Positions 23,162 through 32,985 of a DNA stretch of 64,000 nucleotides are shown in pieces. The DNA comes from Hydrogenophaga pseudoflava NBRC 102511. Lineage in GTDB: Bacteria > Pseudomonadota > Gammaproteobacteria > Burkholderiales > Burkholderiaceae_C. The stretch spans positions 19,672 through 83,671 of the forward strand of contig NZ_BCWQ01000019.1 of the NCBI RefSeq assembly GCF_001592285.1, written 5' to 3'. Within the stretch, counting starts at the first letter, position 1; every line of letters starts with the position of its first letter. The position numbers and the translations under genes were made by a program. The notes beneath the pieces are model-generated. The model did no database searches. It was not told the origin of the DNA and worked only from the letters and a program-made list of their open reading frames with translations.

Positions 23162-25141
23162 ATGTTGCCCCACCAGCTCGAACTGCTTGCCCCCGCCCGC
23201 GACGCCGACATCGGCATCGAGGCCGTGAACCACGGGGCCGACGCGGTCTACATCGGCGGCCCGTCCTTCGGCGCACGCACCAGCGCCGACAACAGCGTGG
23301 CCGACATCGCCCGCCTCGCGCGGCACGCGCACCGCTACAACAGCCGCATCTTCGTGACGATGAACACCATCCTGCGCGACGACGAGCTGGAGCCGGCGCG
23401 CAAGCTGGCCTGGCAGCTTTACGACGCCGGCGTGGACGCACTCATCGTGCAGGACATGGGCCTGCTGGAAATCGACCTGCCACCGATCCAGCTGCACGCC
23501 AGCACCCAGACCGACATCCGCACGCCCGAGAAAGCGCGCTTCCTGCAGGACGCCGGCCTGTCCCAGATCGTGCTGGCGCGCGAACTCACGCTGCAGCAGA
23601 TCGCCGCCATCGACGCCGCGCTCGGCCCGAAGGACGCGCCCGGCCGCGCCATCCTCGAGTTCTTCGTGCACGGCGCACTCTGCGTGGCCTACAGCGGCCA
23701 GTGCTACATCAGCCACGCCCACACGGGCCGCAGCGCCAACCGCGGCGACTGCTCGCAGGCCTGCCGCCTGCCCTATGAGGTGAAAGACAGCCAGGGCCGC
23801 ATCGTGGCGCACGACAAGCACGTGCTCTCGATGAAGGACAACAACCAGAGCGACAACCTGCGCGAGATCATCGACGCCGGCGTGCGCAGCTTCAAGATCG
23901 AAGGCCGCTACAAGGACATGGCCTACGTCAAGAACATCACCGCGCACTACCGGGTACTGCTGGACGAGATCCTTGAAGAACGCCCCGAACTGGCGCGCGC
24001 CAGCAGCGGCGAATGCACCTTCCACTTCCAGCCCGATCCGAACCAGAACTTCAACCGCGAGTTCACCGACTACTTCGTGCAGGGCCGCAAGGAAGACATC
24101 GGCGCCTTCGACACGCCCAAGAATCCCGGCCGCCCGATCGGTTTTGTCACCACCACCGGCCCGAACTTCGTCGAACTGCAGACCGACGACAAGGACACCG
24201 TGATCCACAACGGCGACGGCCTGTGCTACCTGGACCTGCAGAAGGAACTGGTGGGCCTGCAGATCAACCGGGCCGAAGCGGTCAACAAGAAGGGCCTGTG
24301 GCGGGTATTCCCCAAAGACCCGATGGAGGGTTTCAAAGACCTGCGCAAGGGCGTGCAGATCAACCGCAACCGGGACATGGACTGGGTGCGCGGGCTGGAG
24401 AAGAAGTCGGCCGAGCGCCGCATCGGTGCCTGGCTGGCCCTGGACGAAACCGCCGACGGCCTGACGCTGACCATCACCGACGAAGACGGCCACAGCGGCA
24501 CCGCCACCCTGCCCGGCGCCTTGCAAGACGCCAAGGACCCGAGCCAGGCCGAGGCCAAGTTGCGCGAGAACCTCTCACGCCTGGGCGACACCCTGTTCCA
24601 GCCGCTGGACGTGGCGCTGAACCTGAACGGTCCGCGCTTCGTGCCCGCCTCACAGCTCAACGCCCTGCGCCGCGACGCGGTGGAGCGCCTGGAAGCGGCT
24701 CGCGCAGCGGCCTGGCACCGCCTGCCGCGCGCCAAGCCGGTCGAACCGCCCGTCAACTATCCGGAAGACACGCTCACGTATCTCGCCAACGTGTTCAACC
24801 ACAAGGCGCGCGACTTCTATGCGAAACACGGTGTGAAGGTGATCGCAGCCGCCTACGAGAGCCACGAGGAAGAAGGCGAAGTCAGCCTGATGATCACCAA
24901 GCACTGCGTGCGTTTCAGTCTCAGCCTCTGCCCCAAGCAGGCCAAGGGCGTGACCGGTGTGCAGGGCACGGTGAAGGCCGAGCCGATGCAGCTGATCAAC
25001 GGCAAGGAGAAGCTGACCCTGCGCTTCGACTGCAAGCCCTGCGAGATGCACGTGGTCGGCAAGATCAAGCGCAGCGTGATGAACGCCGCGCCTGCAAGCC
25101 CGGTGACGTTCTACCGGACGCGACCGGCGACCCCGGCCTGA
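23162..25141 (+). CDS. rlhA: U32-family peptidase-like RNA hydroxylase (RlhA-like)
   Basis: A 659-residue protein of the U32 family. The N-terminus LELLAPARDADIGIEAVNHG, ADAVYIGGPSFGAR and the Cys cluster (GALCVAYSGQCYISHAHTG, GDCSQACRLPY) fit the family. The length and C-terminal DUF3656-type region (CVRFSLSLCPKQAKG, LRFDCKPCEMHV) match the long class, which includes E. coli RlhA, responsible for 5-hydroxycytidine in 23S rRNA, rather than the short TrhP/YegQ tRNA class. No ribosome site is seen ahead of the ATG. The assignment to RlhA is from length and domain order, and needs a tree. Confidence 0.88.
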   Translation: MLPHQLELLAPARDADIGIEAVNHGADAVYIGGPSFGARTSADNSVADIARLARHAHRYNSRIFVTMNTILRDDELEPARKLAWQLYDAGVDALIVQDMGLLEIDLPPIQLHASTQTDIRTPEKARFLQDAGLSQIVLARELTLQQIAAIDAALGPKDAPGRAILEFFVHGALCVAYSGQCYISHAHTGRSANRGDCSQACRLPYEVKDSQGRIVAHDKHVLSMKDNNQSDNLREIIDAGVRSFKIEGRYKDMAYVKNITAHYRVLLDEILEERPELARASSGECTFHFQPDPNQNFNREFTDYFVQGRKEDIGAFDTPKNPGRPIGFVTTTGPNFVELQTDDKDTVIHNGDGLCYLDLQKELVGLQINRAEAVNKKGLWRVFPKDPMEGFKDLRKGVQINRNRDMDWVRGLEKKSAERRIGAWLALDETADGLTLTITDEDGHSGTATLPGALQDAKDPSQAEAKLRENLSRLGDTLFQPLDVALNLNGPRFVPASQLNALRRDAVERLEAARAAAWHRLPRAKPVEPPVNYPEDTLTYLANVFNHKARDFYAKHGVKVIAAAYESHEEEGEVSLMITKHCVRFSLSLCPKQAKGVTGVQGTVKAEPMQLINGKEKLTLRFDCKPCEMHVVGKIKRSVMNAAPASPVTFYRTRPATPA

Positions 25142-25151
25142 GCCATCAGGC
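25136..25151. terminator. Short hairpin made of the two stop codons at a convergent junction
   Basis: GCCTGA-GCCA-TCAGGC is a perfect 6-bp stem. The left arm ends with the rlhA TGA, and the right arm begins with the complement of the next gene's TGA. It is weaker than the similar structures elsewhere and no T-run follows. Confidence 0.3.
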
Positions 25152-25517
25152 GTCCTCGCGCGCCTCGACTACCAGTTCCCGCACCCGCACGCCCTTGACG
25201 GCGGCGATGGCCCGGATGCGCAGGCCCTGCTCGGCCTCCAGCCGTATCCGCTGGTGGTAGTCCAGGCTGTCCGTCTGGCCGGGGTTGTGGGCGGGAATGC
25301 GGCGCGACCACTGGCGCCGGCCATCGAACTCCACCGTCAACTCCAGCCAGGCGCCGCCGGTGTCGGCAGGCACATCGACCAGCAGAGCGGCGTCCACGTC
25401 GAACACCCGGGCCCGGCCGTTGAGGCCAGGGATGTTGAGCACCGCAACCCCGTCTGCGCTCTGGACGCGCCAGTGTTCGGGGCGGGAATCATGAGGGTTG
25501 CCAGGGCGATTTTTCAT
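25146..25517 (-). CDS. Small hypothetical protein
   Basis: A 123-residue frame with start MKNRPGNPHD; an ATG seven codons upstream is an alternative. The sequence is polar and beta-rich (VADTG-type stretches such as ALLVDVPADTGGAWLELTVE and SRRIPAHNPGQTDSLDYHQR) with no signal or membrane segment. I do not recognise a family. It converges on rlhA and lies 59 bases downstream of hemerythrin. Codon use looks like the neighbours, which supports it as a real gene, but no ribosome-binding site stands out. Confidence 0.6.
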   Translation of the reverse strand: MKNRPGNPHDSRPEHWRVQSADGVAVLNIPGLNGRARVFDVDAALLVDVPADTGGAWLELTVEFDGRRQWSRRIPAHNPGQTDSLDYHQRIRLEAEQGLRIRAIAAVKGVRVRELVVEAREDA

Positions 25518-25576
25518 GTCGCCCGAACTGTAGACCATGCCCGCTCAAACCGCGGCCATGGCGCGCTGCAGGTGGA

Positions 25577-26110
25577 TCAGATGTAGGCCGCCACCGGCTT
25601 GACGTGGCGCATGTGCAGACTCAGGCCCAGCGCGGCCATGTGGTTGCTGTTGCGGCCCAGGATCACCTCCGACAGCGGCAGGAACTCGGCCTCTTCGTAG
25701 GCAGCGTGCGCGGTGTACTCGGTGACCAGACGCTGCACCTCGCCAATGTCCAGATCGGTGCTCTGGCCTTTGGCGACCTGCTTGAGACCCTTTTCCAGCC
25801 GCTTCCACAGCGCCTCGACCATGCGATGCTCCTCGGTCAGGCGCTTGGTCATCGCCTTCACGCGCTCCAGTTCTTCGCCGGGCTTTGCGCTGGCGATCAC
25901 CGCAGGAAAGAGCTCGCGCTCTTCTTCCAGATGATGTTCGAAGATGGCTTCGCGGAAGAACTCCAGCGACTGCTCGGCGATCTGGCGTGCGCGTGCGGCG
26001 GGTTCCAGCAACGCGGGCAGTTCGTCCAGCGCGTTCAGGCGCTTGAGGATGCCGCTGTGGCAGTTGGAGAAGTTGTTCAGCGGGGCGTCGGTGTCAACGG
26101 CGGTGTTCAT
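25577..26110 (-). CDS. Hemerythrin HHE-domain protein
   Basis: A 177-residue four-helix protein with a carboxylate-bridged di-iron site. Ligands visible are His18 (NCHSGILKRL), the HxxxE pattern EHHLEEERELFPAV, EEHRMVEALW and HAAYEEAEFLPL, which is the HHE order. The family senses or stores O2 and, in several bacteria, repairs Fe-S centres under NO or oxidative stress. The start is supported by a GAGGAG site. An FNR-like inverted repeat lies about 90 bases upstream, in keeping with control by O2 or NO. Confidence 0.92.
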   Translation of the reverse strand: MNTAVDTDAPLNNFSNCHSGILKRLNALDELPALLEPAARARQIAEQSLEFFREAIFEHHLEEERELFPAVIASAKPGEELERVKAMTKRLTEEHRMVEALWKRLEKGLKQVAKGQSTDLDIGEVQRLVTEYTAHAAYEEAEFLPLSEVILGRNSNHMAALGLSLHMRHVKPVAAYI

Positions 26111-26197
26111 GGCAGCTCCTCTCGGGTTGGTGTGCACCGAAGCCGGTCTTCAGCACACTCACGATCTGGATGCCAGTCTGGGCCAACCGCGTTGTTG

Positions 26198-26221
26198 AGG
26201 CCTTGACACAAGTCAAGGCCT
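26198..26221. promoter_or_regulatory. FNR/ANR/DNR-like box TTGAC-N4-GTCAA inside a perfect 10-bp inverted repeat
   Basis: AGGCCTTGAC-ACAA-GTCAAGGCCT is perfectly symmetric. Its core TTGACACAAGTCAA fits TTGAY-N4-RTCAA, the FNR-family operator. It lies 93 bases before the hemerythrin start and 13 bases after the DUF808 stop. Because it would also fold as an RNA hairpin, it could instead be a terminator for DUF808, but no T-run follows. Confidence 0.5.
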
Positions 26222-26233
26222 ACCCCTGTTCAT

Positions 26234-27199
26234 TCAGTGTGCGGACTGGCCGCGCAGCTTGTTGAATGCGTTGAACATCAGCACGCAGACGATGCCGGCA
26301 ATGAGGCCGGAAACACCGCCGGCCAGACTGTTGACCACGCCTCCGATGGCACCCAGGCCCTCCGCCCAGTGCTCGACCGCGTGTCCCAGCGCCGGCACGC
26401 CGTGCAGCAGGATGCCGCCGCCCACCAGGAACATCGCCGCCGTACCCAGCACCGACAGGGCCTTCATCAGCCAGGGCGCAAAGGCCAGCAGACCTCGGCC
26501 GAAGGCTTGCGTGGCGGATGAGCCGCTGCGGCTCAGGTGCAGGCCCGCGTCGTCGAGCTTGACGATGCCGCCGACCAGGCCGTACACGCCCAGGGTCATG
26601 ATCAGCGAGATGCCGACCAGCACCGCGACCTGCTGGGCAAAGGGTGCTGTGGCGACCGCGCCCAGGGTGATGACGATGATCTCGGCCGAGAGAATGAAGT
26701 CGGTGCGCACGGCGCCCTTGATCTTCTCCTTCTCGAAGGCAACCAGGTCGACCTTCTCGTCGCTCACGGCCTTCACCAGTTCGGCGTGGTGGGCGTCGTC
26801 GTCTTCCTTGGCGTGGAAGAACTTGTGCATCAGCTTCTCGGCACCCTCGAAGCAGAGGAACAGGCCGCCCAGCATCAGCAGCGGCGTGATCGCCCAGGGC
26901 GCCACCGCGCTGATGGCCAGGGCTGCCGGCACCAGGATGGCCTTGTTCAGCAGCGAGCCCTTGGCCACCGCCCAGACCACCGGCAGTTCGCGGTCGGCGT
27001 TCACGCCCGTCACCTGCTGCGCGTTGAGCGCCAGGTCGTCGCCCAGCACGCCAGCCGTTTTTTTCGCGGCCATCTGCGTCATGGCCGCCACGTCATCAGC
27101 CGCCGACACGCTCTGGCGCGCCGCGACCTTGGTCATGGTGGCCACGTCGTCGAGCAGGGTGGCGATGTCGTCAAGCAGTGCGAGGAGGCTGGAGGCCAT
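26234..27199 (-). CDS. DUF808 (YedI-like) membrane protein
   Basis: A 321-residue protein with the diagnostic N-terminus [40 protein letters not shown] and [14 protein letters not shown], and then several membrane segments ([54 protein letters not shown]). The function is unknown; homologues are widespread in proteobacteria. It stands between the PhyH gene (upstream, 16 bases away) and hemerythrin on the same strand. The long opposite-strand frames covering it show no family features. Confidence 0.91.
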   Translation of the reverse strand: MASSLLALLDDIATLLDDVATMTKVAARQSVSAADDVAAMTQMAAKKTAGVLGDDLALNAQQVTGVNADRELPVVWAVAKGSLLNKAILVPAALAISAVAPWAITPLLMLGGLFLCFEGAEKLMHKFFHAKEDDDAHHAELVKAVSDEKVDLVAFEKEKIKGAVRTDFILSAEIIVITLGAVATAPFAQQVAVLVGISLIMTLGVYGLVGGIVKLDDAGLHLSRSGSSATQAFGRGLLAFAPWLMKALSVLGTAAMFLVGGGILLHGVPALGHAVEHWAEGLGAIGGVVNSLAGGVSGLIAGIVCVLMFNAFNKLRGQSAH

Positions 27200-27215
27200 G
27201 GCGGTGGTTCAACTT

Positions 27216-28028
27216 TCAGGACCAGACAAGGGGAAACAGCGGGTCGTCCATCGCTGCGCCGTCGGGCAGGCGCTGGTCGAGGTCAGGGAATGGCGGGGAG
27301 GTGCGCCAGCGGCGAGGCGCGTGGACCGCATCATCGCCCAGGTAGCGGGCCGAAAAAACGCGCCGCCGCGCGCCCGGACCGGTGCCGCTGCTGGCGTGCA
27401 GGCTAAGCATGTGGAAGGCCACGCAGTCGCCCGGCTCCAGCGCCCAGCCCAGTTGCCGGTAGGTGCCGGGCTCGGCGTCGATGGGCGGCAGCTCGGCCAG
27501 CGTGCCCTCCGGGAACCACTTGGCCTGCTGGTCGCGGAAGGTGCGCGGCATGTACCAGGTGCCGTCGTGCGAGCCGGCGACGAAGCGCAGCGTGCTGGCC
27601 AGCGGCACCGGGTCGACCGGTATCCAGAAGCTGACGTTCTGCCTGCCGCCGACGTTGTAGTACGGCTGGTCCTGGTGCCACGGTGTCGGCTGGCGGGTAC
27701 CGGCTTCCTTGACCAGCAGGTGGTCGTGGTACAGGCGCGCCGTGCGGCTCTGCATCAGCTGGGCGGCCAGATGCGGCAGGGCCGACTCCTTGAGGATGCG
27801 CTGGTAGTCCGGGTTGGTCTGCCAGGTGCAGAAGTCCTCGACGAAGCGGCCGGGGTCGTCGGGCTCGCTCGCCACCAGCGCCAGCGGGCTCAGGTGCGTC
27901 AGGTTGTGCTCGATGCCAGCCTCCAGCGTGCGCAGATCGTCGGCGTTGAGCACGCCCCGCAGCACCACCGCCCCGTCGCGGGCGTAGGCCTGGATGGTGT
28001 CGTCGGGCAGGGGGCGCGAGCGGCTCAT
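27216..28028 (-). CDS. Phytanoyl-CoA dioxygenase (PhyH)-family protein
   Basis: A 270-residue Fe(II)/2-oxoglutarate dioxygenase. The iron ligands are His118 and Asp120 (TPWHQDQPYYNV) and His211 (LSLHASSGTGP), with the 2-oxoglutarate-binding Arg probably among residues 221-223. The double-stranded beta-helix core is intact. The start lies eight bases after the purL stop, so it may be read from the purL transcript. Bacterial PhyH enzymes hydroxylate amino acids, phosphonates and other small molecules; the substrate here is unknown. Confidence 0.9.
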   Translation of the reverse strand: MSRSRPLPDDTIQAYARDGAVVLRGVLNADDLRTLEAGIEHNLTHLSPLALVASEPDDPGRFVEDFCTWQTNPDYQRILKESALPHLAAQLMQSRTARLYHDHLLVKEAGTRQPTPWHQDQPYYNVGGRQNVSFWIPVDPVPLASTLRFVAGSHDGTWYMPRTFRDQQAKWFPEGTLAELPPIDAEPGTYRQLGWALEPGDCVAFHMLSLHASSGTGPGARRRVFSARYLGDDAVHAPRRWRTSPPFPDLDQRLPDGAAMDDPLFPLVWS

Positions 28029-28035
28029 CGTGCGA

Positions 28036-31000
28036 TCAGCCCACCCACTTGCGCGCGTTGCGCCAGATGCGCATCCACGGGCTCAGGTCGCTGGCGCTGC
28101 CGCTGGTCCAGCTCATCTGGATGTTGCGGAACACGCGCTCGGGGTGCGGCATCATGGCCGTGAAGCGGCCGTCGGCCGTGGTGACCGCCGTCAGGCCGCC
28201 CGGGCTGCCGTTCGGGTTGAACGGGTACTGCTCGGTGGCGGCGCCGCTGTTGTCGACGAAACGCATGGCGGCGATGGCCTGCGCCGGGTTGCCGCGGTGC
28301 TTGAAGTTGGCAAAGCCTTCGCCGTGCGCCACCGCGATCGGCAGGCGGCTGCCGGCCATGCCCTGCAGGAACAGGCTGGGCGATTCCAGCACTTCCACCA
28401 TGGACAGGCGGGCTTCGAAACGCTCGCTCTGGTTGGTGGTGAAGCGCGGCCAGGCCTCGGCACCGGGGATGATGTCGGCCAGCTCGGCGAACATCTGGCA
28501 GCCGTTGCACACGCCCAAGCCGAAGGTGTCGGCGCGGCCGAAGAAGCCCCGGAACTGTTCGGACAGCACCGGGTTGAAGGTGATGCTGCGCGCCCAGCCG
28601 ATGCCGGCGCCCAGGGTGTCGCCGTAGCTGAAACCACCGCAGGCGACCACGCCCTTGAAGTCGGCCAGCTTGGCGCGGCCCGACTGCAGGTCGGTCATGT
28701 GCACGTCGTAGGCTTCGAAGCCCGCCTGCGTGAAGGCATACGCCATTTCCACGTGCGAGTTCACACCCTGCTCGCGCAGGATCGCGACTTTGGGGCGGCT
28801 CAGGTTCAGGAACGGCGCGGCCACGTTGTCCAGCGGGTCGAACGTCAGGGCCACGTGCATGCCCGGGTCTTCCGGAAGACCGGCGGCGGCGTGTTCGCTG
28901 TCGGCGCAGGCCGGGTTGTCGCGCTGCTGGTTGATCTTCCAGCTGACGCTGTCCCAGACCTGCTGCAGGTCGTACAGGCTGGCGCTGAACACGGCCTTGG
29001 TGTCGCGCCAGACCTGCAGCTGGCCCTTGCCCACGTCGATGGACGAGGACGCCGGGCGGGTCTTGCCGACGAAGTGGCTGTGCTTGGACAGGCCGTGCTC
29101 GCGCAGGGTCTGCATCACGGCGTTGCGGTCTTCGGTCTTCACCTGCAGCACGACGCCCAGCTCTTCGCTGAACAGGGCCTTGAGGGTGAGCTCCTCGCGG
29201 CGGACGCTGACCTGCTGCGCCCAGTTCTTGGCATCGCCAGTGTCCATGCGGCTGTCGGAAATGCCGTCGCCCTCGGTGACCAGCATGTCCACGTTCAGCG
29301 ACACGCCCACATGGCCGGCGAAGGCCATCTCGGCCGCCGCGGCCAGCAGGCCGCCGTCTGAACGGTCGTGGTAGGCCAGGATCTGGCCCTTGGCGCGCAG
29401 CGCGTTGACGGCGTTGACCAGATTGATCAGGTCCTGCGGGCTGTCCAGGTCGGGCACCTCGTCACCAGGCTGACCCAGCGTCAGGCCCAGCACGCTGCCG
29501 CCGAGGCGGTTGCGGCCCTTGCCCAGGTCGACCAGCACCAGGGTGGTGTCGTCGATCTCGCGGTTGAGCTGCGGCGTGAGCGTGCCGCGCACGTCGGCCA
29601 GCGTCGCGAAGGCGCTGACGATCAGGCTCACCGGCGAGGTGACCTTCTTCTTTTCGCCATCGGCCGTCCACTGCGTGCGCATGGACAGGCTGTCCTTGCC
29701 CACCGGCACCGACACGCCCAGCGCCGGGCACAGCTCCATGCCGATGGCCTTAACGGTGGCGTACAGGTCGGCGTCTTCACCGGGTTCGCCGCAGGCGGCC
29801 ATCCAGTTGGCCGACAGCTTGACTCGGGGCAGCTCAATCGGCGCGGCCAGCAGGTTGGTGATGGCTTCAGCCACGGCCATGCGGCCCGAGGCCGCGGCGT
29901 TGATGGCAGCCAGCGGCGTGCGCTCGCCCATGGACATGGCTTCACCGGCGAAACCGGCGTAGTCGGCCAGGGTCACGGCGCAGTCGGCCACCGGCACCTG
30001 CCAGGGGCCCACCATCTGGTCGCGGTGGCTGAGTCCGCCCACGGTGCGGTCGCCGATGGTGACCAGGAAGCGCTTGGAGGCGACGGTCGGGTGGCTCAGC
30101 ACGTCGATCACGGCCTTTTCCAGCGACACGCCGGTCAGGTCCATCGGCTTGAATGTGCGCTGGACCGTCTTGACGTCGCGGTGCATCTTGGGCGGCTTGC
30201 CCAGCAACACGTCCATCGGCATGTCGACCGGGCTTTCGTTGCCCTCGTCCACCAGCGACAGGTGGCGCTCTTCGGTCGCCACGCCAACGACCGAGAACGG
30301 GCAGCGCTCGCGCTCGCAGAAAGCCTTGAACTGTTCCAGCGACTCGGGCGCGATGGCCAGCACGTAGCGCTCCTGGCTCTCGTTGCACCAGATTTCCTTG
30401 GGCGCCAGACCGCTCTCTTCCAGCGGCACGGCGCGCAGATCAAAGCGCGCGCCGCGGCCGGCGTCGTTCACCAGCTCGGGGAAGGCGTTGGACAGGCCAC
30501 CCGCGCCCACGTCGTGGATGAACAGCACCGGGTTCTTGTCACCCTGCGCCCAGCAGTGGTTGATGACCTCCTGCGCCCGGCGCTCGATCTCGGGGTTGCC
30601 ACGCTGCACGCTGTCAAAGTCCAGCGAGGCGGCATTGGTGCCGGTGGCCATGGAGCTGGCGGCACCGCCGCCCATGCCGATCTTCATGCCCGGGCCGCCG
30701 AGCTGGATCAGCAGCGTACCGGCCGGGAAATCGATCTTCTTCGTCTGGCCGGCGTCGATCTGGCCCAGGCCGCCCGCGATCATGATGGGCTTGTGGTAAC
30801 CGCGGGTCACGCCGCCCACGTCCTGCTCGTACTCGCGGAAGTAGCCCAGCAGGTTCGGACGACCGAACTCGTTGTTGAACGCGGCGCCGCCCAGCGGGCC
30901 CTCGGTCATGATCTGCAACGGGCTGGCGATGTGCTCGGGCTTGCCGCCCGGCTGGTCGCTCAAACCACCCCAGAGCTTGGAGACGGTGAAGCCGGTGAGG

Positions 31001-32043
31001 CCCGCCTTGGGCTTGGAGCCGCGGCCGGTCGCGCCCTCGTCGCGGATCTCGCCGCCCGCGCCGGTGGAGGCGCCGGGGAACGGGGAAATCGCGGTCGGGT
31101 GGTTGTGCGTTTCCACCTTCATCAGGATGTGGTGGGTCGCGGCCTCGGCCTGGTAGGCGGGCGACGCATGGCCACCGGCCTTGGCGACGAAGCGCTCCAG
31201 TTGGTGGCCTTCCATGATGGACGCGTTGTCCGAGTACGCCACGATGGTGTGCTGCGGGCTGGACTGGTGCGTGTGGCGGATCATGCCGAAAAGGCTTTTG
31301 TCCTGCGTCACACCGTCGATGGTGAACTGCGCGTTGAAGATCTTGTGGCGGCAGTGCTCGCTGTTGGCCTGCGCGAACATCATCAGCTCGACGTCGGTCG
31401 GGTTGCGCTTCAGACCATTGAACGCGTTGACCAGGTAGTCGATCTCGTCGTCGGCCAGGGCCAGGCCCCATTCGCCGTTTGCCTTCTCCAGCGCTGCGCG
31501 ACCACCACCCAGCACGTCCACGTGCTCCATGGGCGCCGGGTGCAGTTCGGTGAACAGGGCTTCGGCCTGGCTGCGCTCGGTGGTCACAGCCTCGGTCATG
31601 CGGTCGTGCAGCGCATCGGCCACGGTGCGCAGCTGCTCGTCGCTCAGGCTGGCCTTGCCCAGCAGGCCGCTCTTGAGGCCGATGCGGAACTCGACCAGGC
31701 GCTCGACGCGGTGCAGCGCCAGGTCGCAGTTGTGCGCGATGTCGGTGGCCTTGGAGGCCCAGGGCGAGACAGTGCCCAGGCGGGGCAGTACGTACAACGC
31801 CGGGGCGCCGGCCCTCTCGGCGGCCACAAAAGCCTCGGTGGCCGGCTCGCCGTAGGTCAGCAACTGCCCCAGGCGCTCCACCGTGGCGGCGTCGGGCGCG
31901 GCGTCGAAGGACGCCAGGTGCACGAAGCGGGCCGAGAGGCCGGTGATCTTGTCGGAAATGCCCTGCAGACGGGGCAGGAGTTGCTGGACTTTGAAGTCGC
32001 TGATGGCGTTGCCGCCGTCAAAAAAGCGCAGGTGCAGGGTCAC
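28036..32043 (-). CDS. purL: Phosphoribosylformylglycinamidine synthase (large, fused form)
   Basis: Catalyses the fourth step of de novo purine synthesis. At 1335 residues it is the large gamma/betaproteobacterial form with an N-terminal PurS-like region, two AIRS-like ATP-binding halves and a C-terminal class I glutaminase. Motifs are [20 protein letters not shown] and [16 protein letters not shown] in the synthetase, and [12 protein letters not shown] with the catalytic Cys and MPHPERVF with the His/Glu of the glutaminase. It starts with GTG ([10 protein letters not shown]), with AAGG upstream. Confidence 0.98.
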   Translation of the reverse strand: MTLHLRFFDGGNAISDFKVQQLLPRLQGISDKITGLSARFVHLASFDAAPDAATVERLGQLLTYGEPATEAFVAAERAGAPALYVLPRLGTVSPWASKATDIAHNCDLALHRVERLVEFRIGLKSGLLGKASLSDEQLRTVADALHDRMTEAVTTERSQAEALFTELHPAPMEHVDVLGGGRAALEKANGEWGLALADDEIDYLVNAFNGLKRNPTDVELMMFAQANSEHCRHKIFNAQFTIDGVTQDKSLFGMIRHTHQSSPQHTIVAYSDNASIMEGHQLERFVAKAGGHASPAYQAEAATHHILMKVETHNHPTAISPFPGASTGAGGEIRDEGATGRGSKPKAGLTGFTVSKLWGGLSDQPGGKPEHIASPLQIMTEGPLGGAAFNNEFGRPNLLGYFREYEQDVGGVTRGYHKPIMIAGGLGQIDAGQTKKIDFPAGTLLIQLGGPGMKIGMGGGAASSMATGTNAASLDFDSVQRGNPEIERRAQEVINHCWAQGDKNPVLFIHDVGAGGLSNAFPELVNDAGRGARFDLRAVPLEESGLAPKEIWCNESQERYVLAIAPESLEQFKAFCERERCPFSVVGVATEERHLSLVDEGNESPVDMPMDVLLGKPPKMHRDVKTVQRTFKPMDLTGVSLEKAVIDVLSHPTVASKRFLVTIGDRTVGGLSHRDQMVGPWQVPVADCAVTLADYAGFAGEAMSMGERTPLAAINAAASGRMAVAEAITNLLAAPIELPRVKLSANWMAACGEPGEDADLYATVKAIGMELCPALGVSVPVGKDSLSMRTQWTADGEKKKVTSPVSLIVSAFATLADVRGTLTPQLNREIDDTTLVLVDLGKGRNRLGGSVLGLTLGQPGDEVPDLDSPQDLINLVNAVNALRAKGQILAYHDRSDGGLLAAAAEMAFAGHVGVSLNVDMLVTEGDGISDSRMDTGDAKNWAQQVSVRREELTLKALFSEELGVVLQVKTEDRNAVMQTLREHGLSKHSHFVGKTRPASSSIDVGKGQLQVWRDTKAVFSASLYDLQQVWDSVSWKINQQRDNPACADSEHAAAGLPEDPGMHVALTFDPLDNVAAPFLNLSRPKVAILREQGVNSHVEMAYAFTQAGFEAYDVHMTDLQSGRAKLADFKGVVACGGFSYGDTLGAGIGWARSITFNPVLSEQFRGFFGRADTFGLGVCNGCQMFAELADIIPGAEAWPRFTTNQSERFEARLSMVEVLESPSLFLQGMAGSRLPIAVAHGEGFANFKHRGNPAQAIAAMRFVDNSGAATEQYPFNPNGSPGGLTAVTTADGRFTAMMPHPERVFRNIQMSWTSGSASDLSPWMRIWRNARKWVG

Positions 32044-32093
32044 GGTGGGTGGCCTTGGGGCTGGATGACCGCAGGGGTCGGTGAAAACCCGAG

Positions 32094-32099
32094 ATTTTA
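32094..32099 (-). promoter_or_regulatory. TAAAAT -10-like box upstream of purL
   Basis: Read leftward, TAAAAT lies about 50 bases before the purL start. It matches the -10 consensus at five of six bases. No good -35 is found at 16-18 bases. The candidate is plausible only because this is the first gene of the unit. Confidence 0.25.
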
Positions 32100-32149
32100 C
32101 CTTTGCCCCTCAACCCGAATCACCCCGCAGGCGGCATCCAGGCCAGCGG

Positions 32150-32215
32150 GGAACCGGCTCCGCCGGGCCGCAGCTGGCGCCCCCTGGGGGGGGGCGCGAA
32201 GCGGCGCGGGGGGGG
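32150..32215 (-). repeat. Degenerate copy of the GC-rich palindromic repeat
   Basis: Read leftward this stretch starts with a C-run, contains CGCTTCGCG, a C6/G5 hairpin region and GCGGCCCGGCGG, and ends CCGGTTCCCC. It shows the same order of blocks as the copy before the NRDE gene. It begins right at the stop of the outer-membrane gene and ends about 106 bases before the purL start, so it lies in the space between the two leftward genes. Confidence 0.5.
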
Positions 32216-32866
32216 CTAAAACTGGTAGCCGACGCTCACTTTGACGACCGGCAGCACCCTGGCGCTGTTCAGGTCGTCCTGCACCTTGCGTTCTTCCGCG
32301 GCGATGGCCGCCTGCGCGCCCGGCTGGGCCAGCAGGCCGCCCGAACCGGTCAGCCGGACCTTGGGCTTGCCGATCGAGACCCCCAGGTCCAGACCGAAGG
32401 TCCAGCCCGGCTCGTTGTGGCGGCCGTGGCCCCAGCCCACGCCGACGTAGGGCATGGTGCTCGGGTACTTGATGTCGGCGCGCAGCGAATTGCCCGTGGC
32501 GTCGAAGCGCTGGCCGTCGATGGTGACCGAGCCGTTCGTCGCCTGCGCATTCAGCGCGGCCGAGGTGCCGCCGAAGGTGGCGCCGCCCACCAGGCGGAAC
32601 GTGCCCAGGAAGGGGCGGAAGTCGACGAACACGCCGTTGCCCTTGAGCTTGAGGTCGCCCTTGTAGGTGATCTGGTCTTCGGTGTAGGTGTCCGATTCGG
32701 TGAGGCTGGCCAGCTCGCCGCGAATGCCCAGCGCAGGGCCGACTGGCAGGTTCAGCCCCACCCCTACACCACCTGTACCGACAACGCCGTATACGCCCAC
32801 GCCCTGCGCCAGCGCAGAGCCAGTCAGGGCCATCAGGGACAAACCGGTGATCAATAGCTTCTTCAT
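32216..32866 (-). CDS. Putative outer-membrane beta-barrel protein
   Basis: A 216-residue exported protein. The signal peptide is residues 1-20 (ending GSALAQ). The mature part is rich in alternating polar/hydrophobic strands with Gly (GVGVGLNLPVGPALGIRGEL, FRLVGGATFGGTSAALNAQA, MPYVGVGWGHGR) and ends in Phe (SVGYQF), the classic signature for BAM-dependent insertion. I do not recognise a named family; small OmpW- or OprF-like barrels have this size. It is divergent from map and has GAGAGG ahead of its ATG. Confidence 0.78.
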   Translation of the reverse strand: MKKLLITGLSLMALTGSALAQGVGVYGVVGTGGVGVGLNLPVGPALGIRGELASLTESDTYTEDQITYKGDLKLKGNGVFVDFRPFLGTFRLVGGATFGGTSAALNAQATNGSVTIDGQRFDATGNSLRADIKYPSTMPYVGVGWGHGRHNEPGWTFGLDLGVSIGKPKVRLTGSGGLLAQPGAQAAIAAEERKVQDDLNSARVLPVVKVSVGYQF

Positions 32867-32971
32867 TCGAGCGCCTCTCTGTGGGGGTGTTGGGGAGCGG
32901 GCGAGTATAGGAGTGGCGACAGCGCCCGGGTGGCTATTTCACCCTTCGTTTCAAACCGTTGCCCGCCACGG

Positions 32972-32977
32972 GATAAT
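32972..32977 (+). promoter_or_regulatory. GATAAT -10-like box just before map
   Basis: GATAAT ends eight bases before the map ATG, in the 119-base divergent gap. A weak TTTCAA hexamer lies 17 bases upstream. As with ygfZ, yciB and dapC, this spacing leaves almost no leader. Confidence 0.38.
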
Positions 32978-32985
32978 TGCGTCCC

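Noticed and set aside
22319..24526. 735-residue leftward frame joining the esterase to the rlhA antisense strand
   Set aside because: Only the C-terminal 251 residues show homology; the rest is antisense to rlhA.
29368..32244. Long rightward frame of 958 residues over purL
   Set aside because: It is antisense to the clearly functional purL and its sequence is low-complexity (His/Gln/Val/Gly rich), as expected from GC-rich antisense frames.
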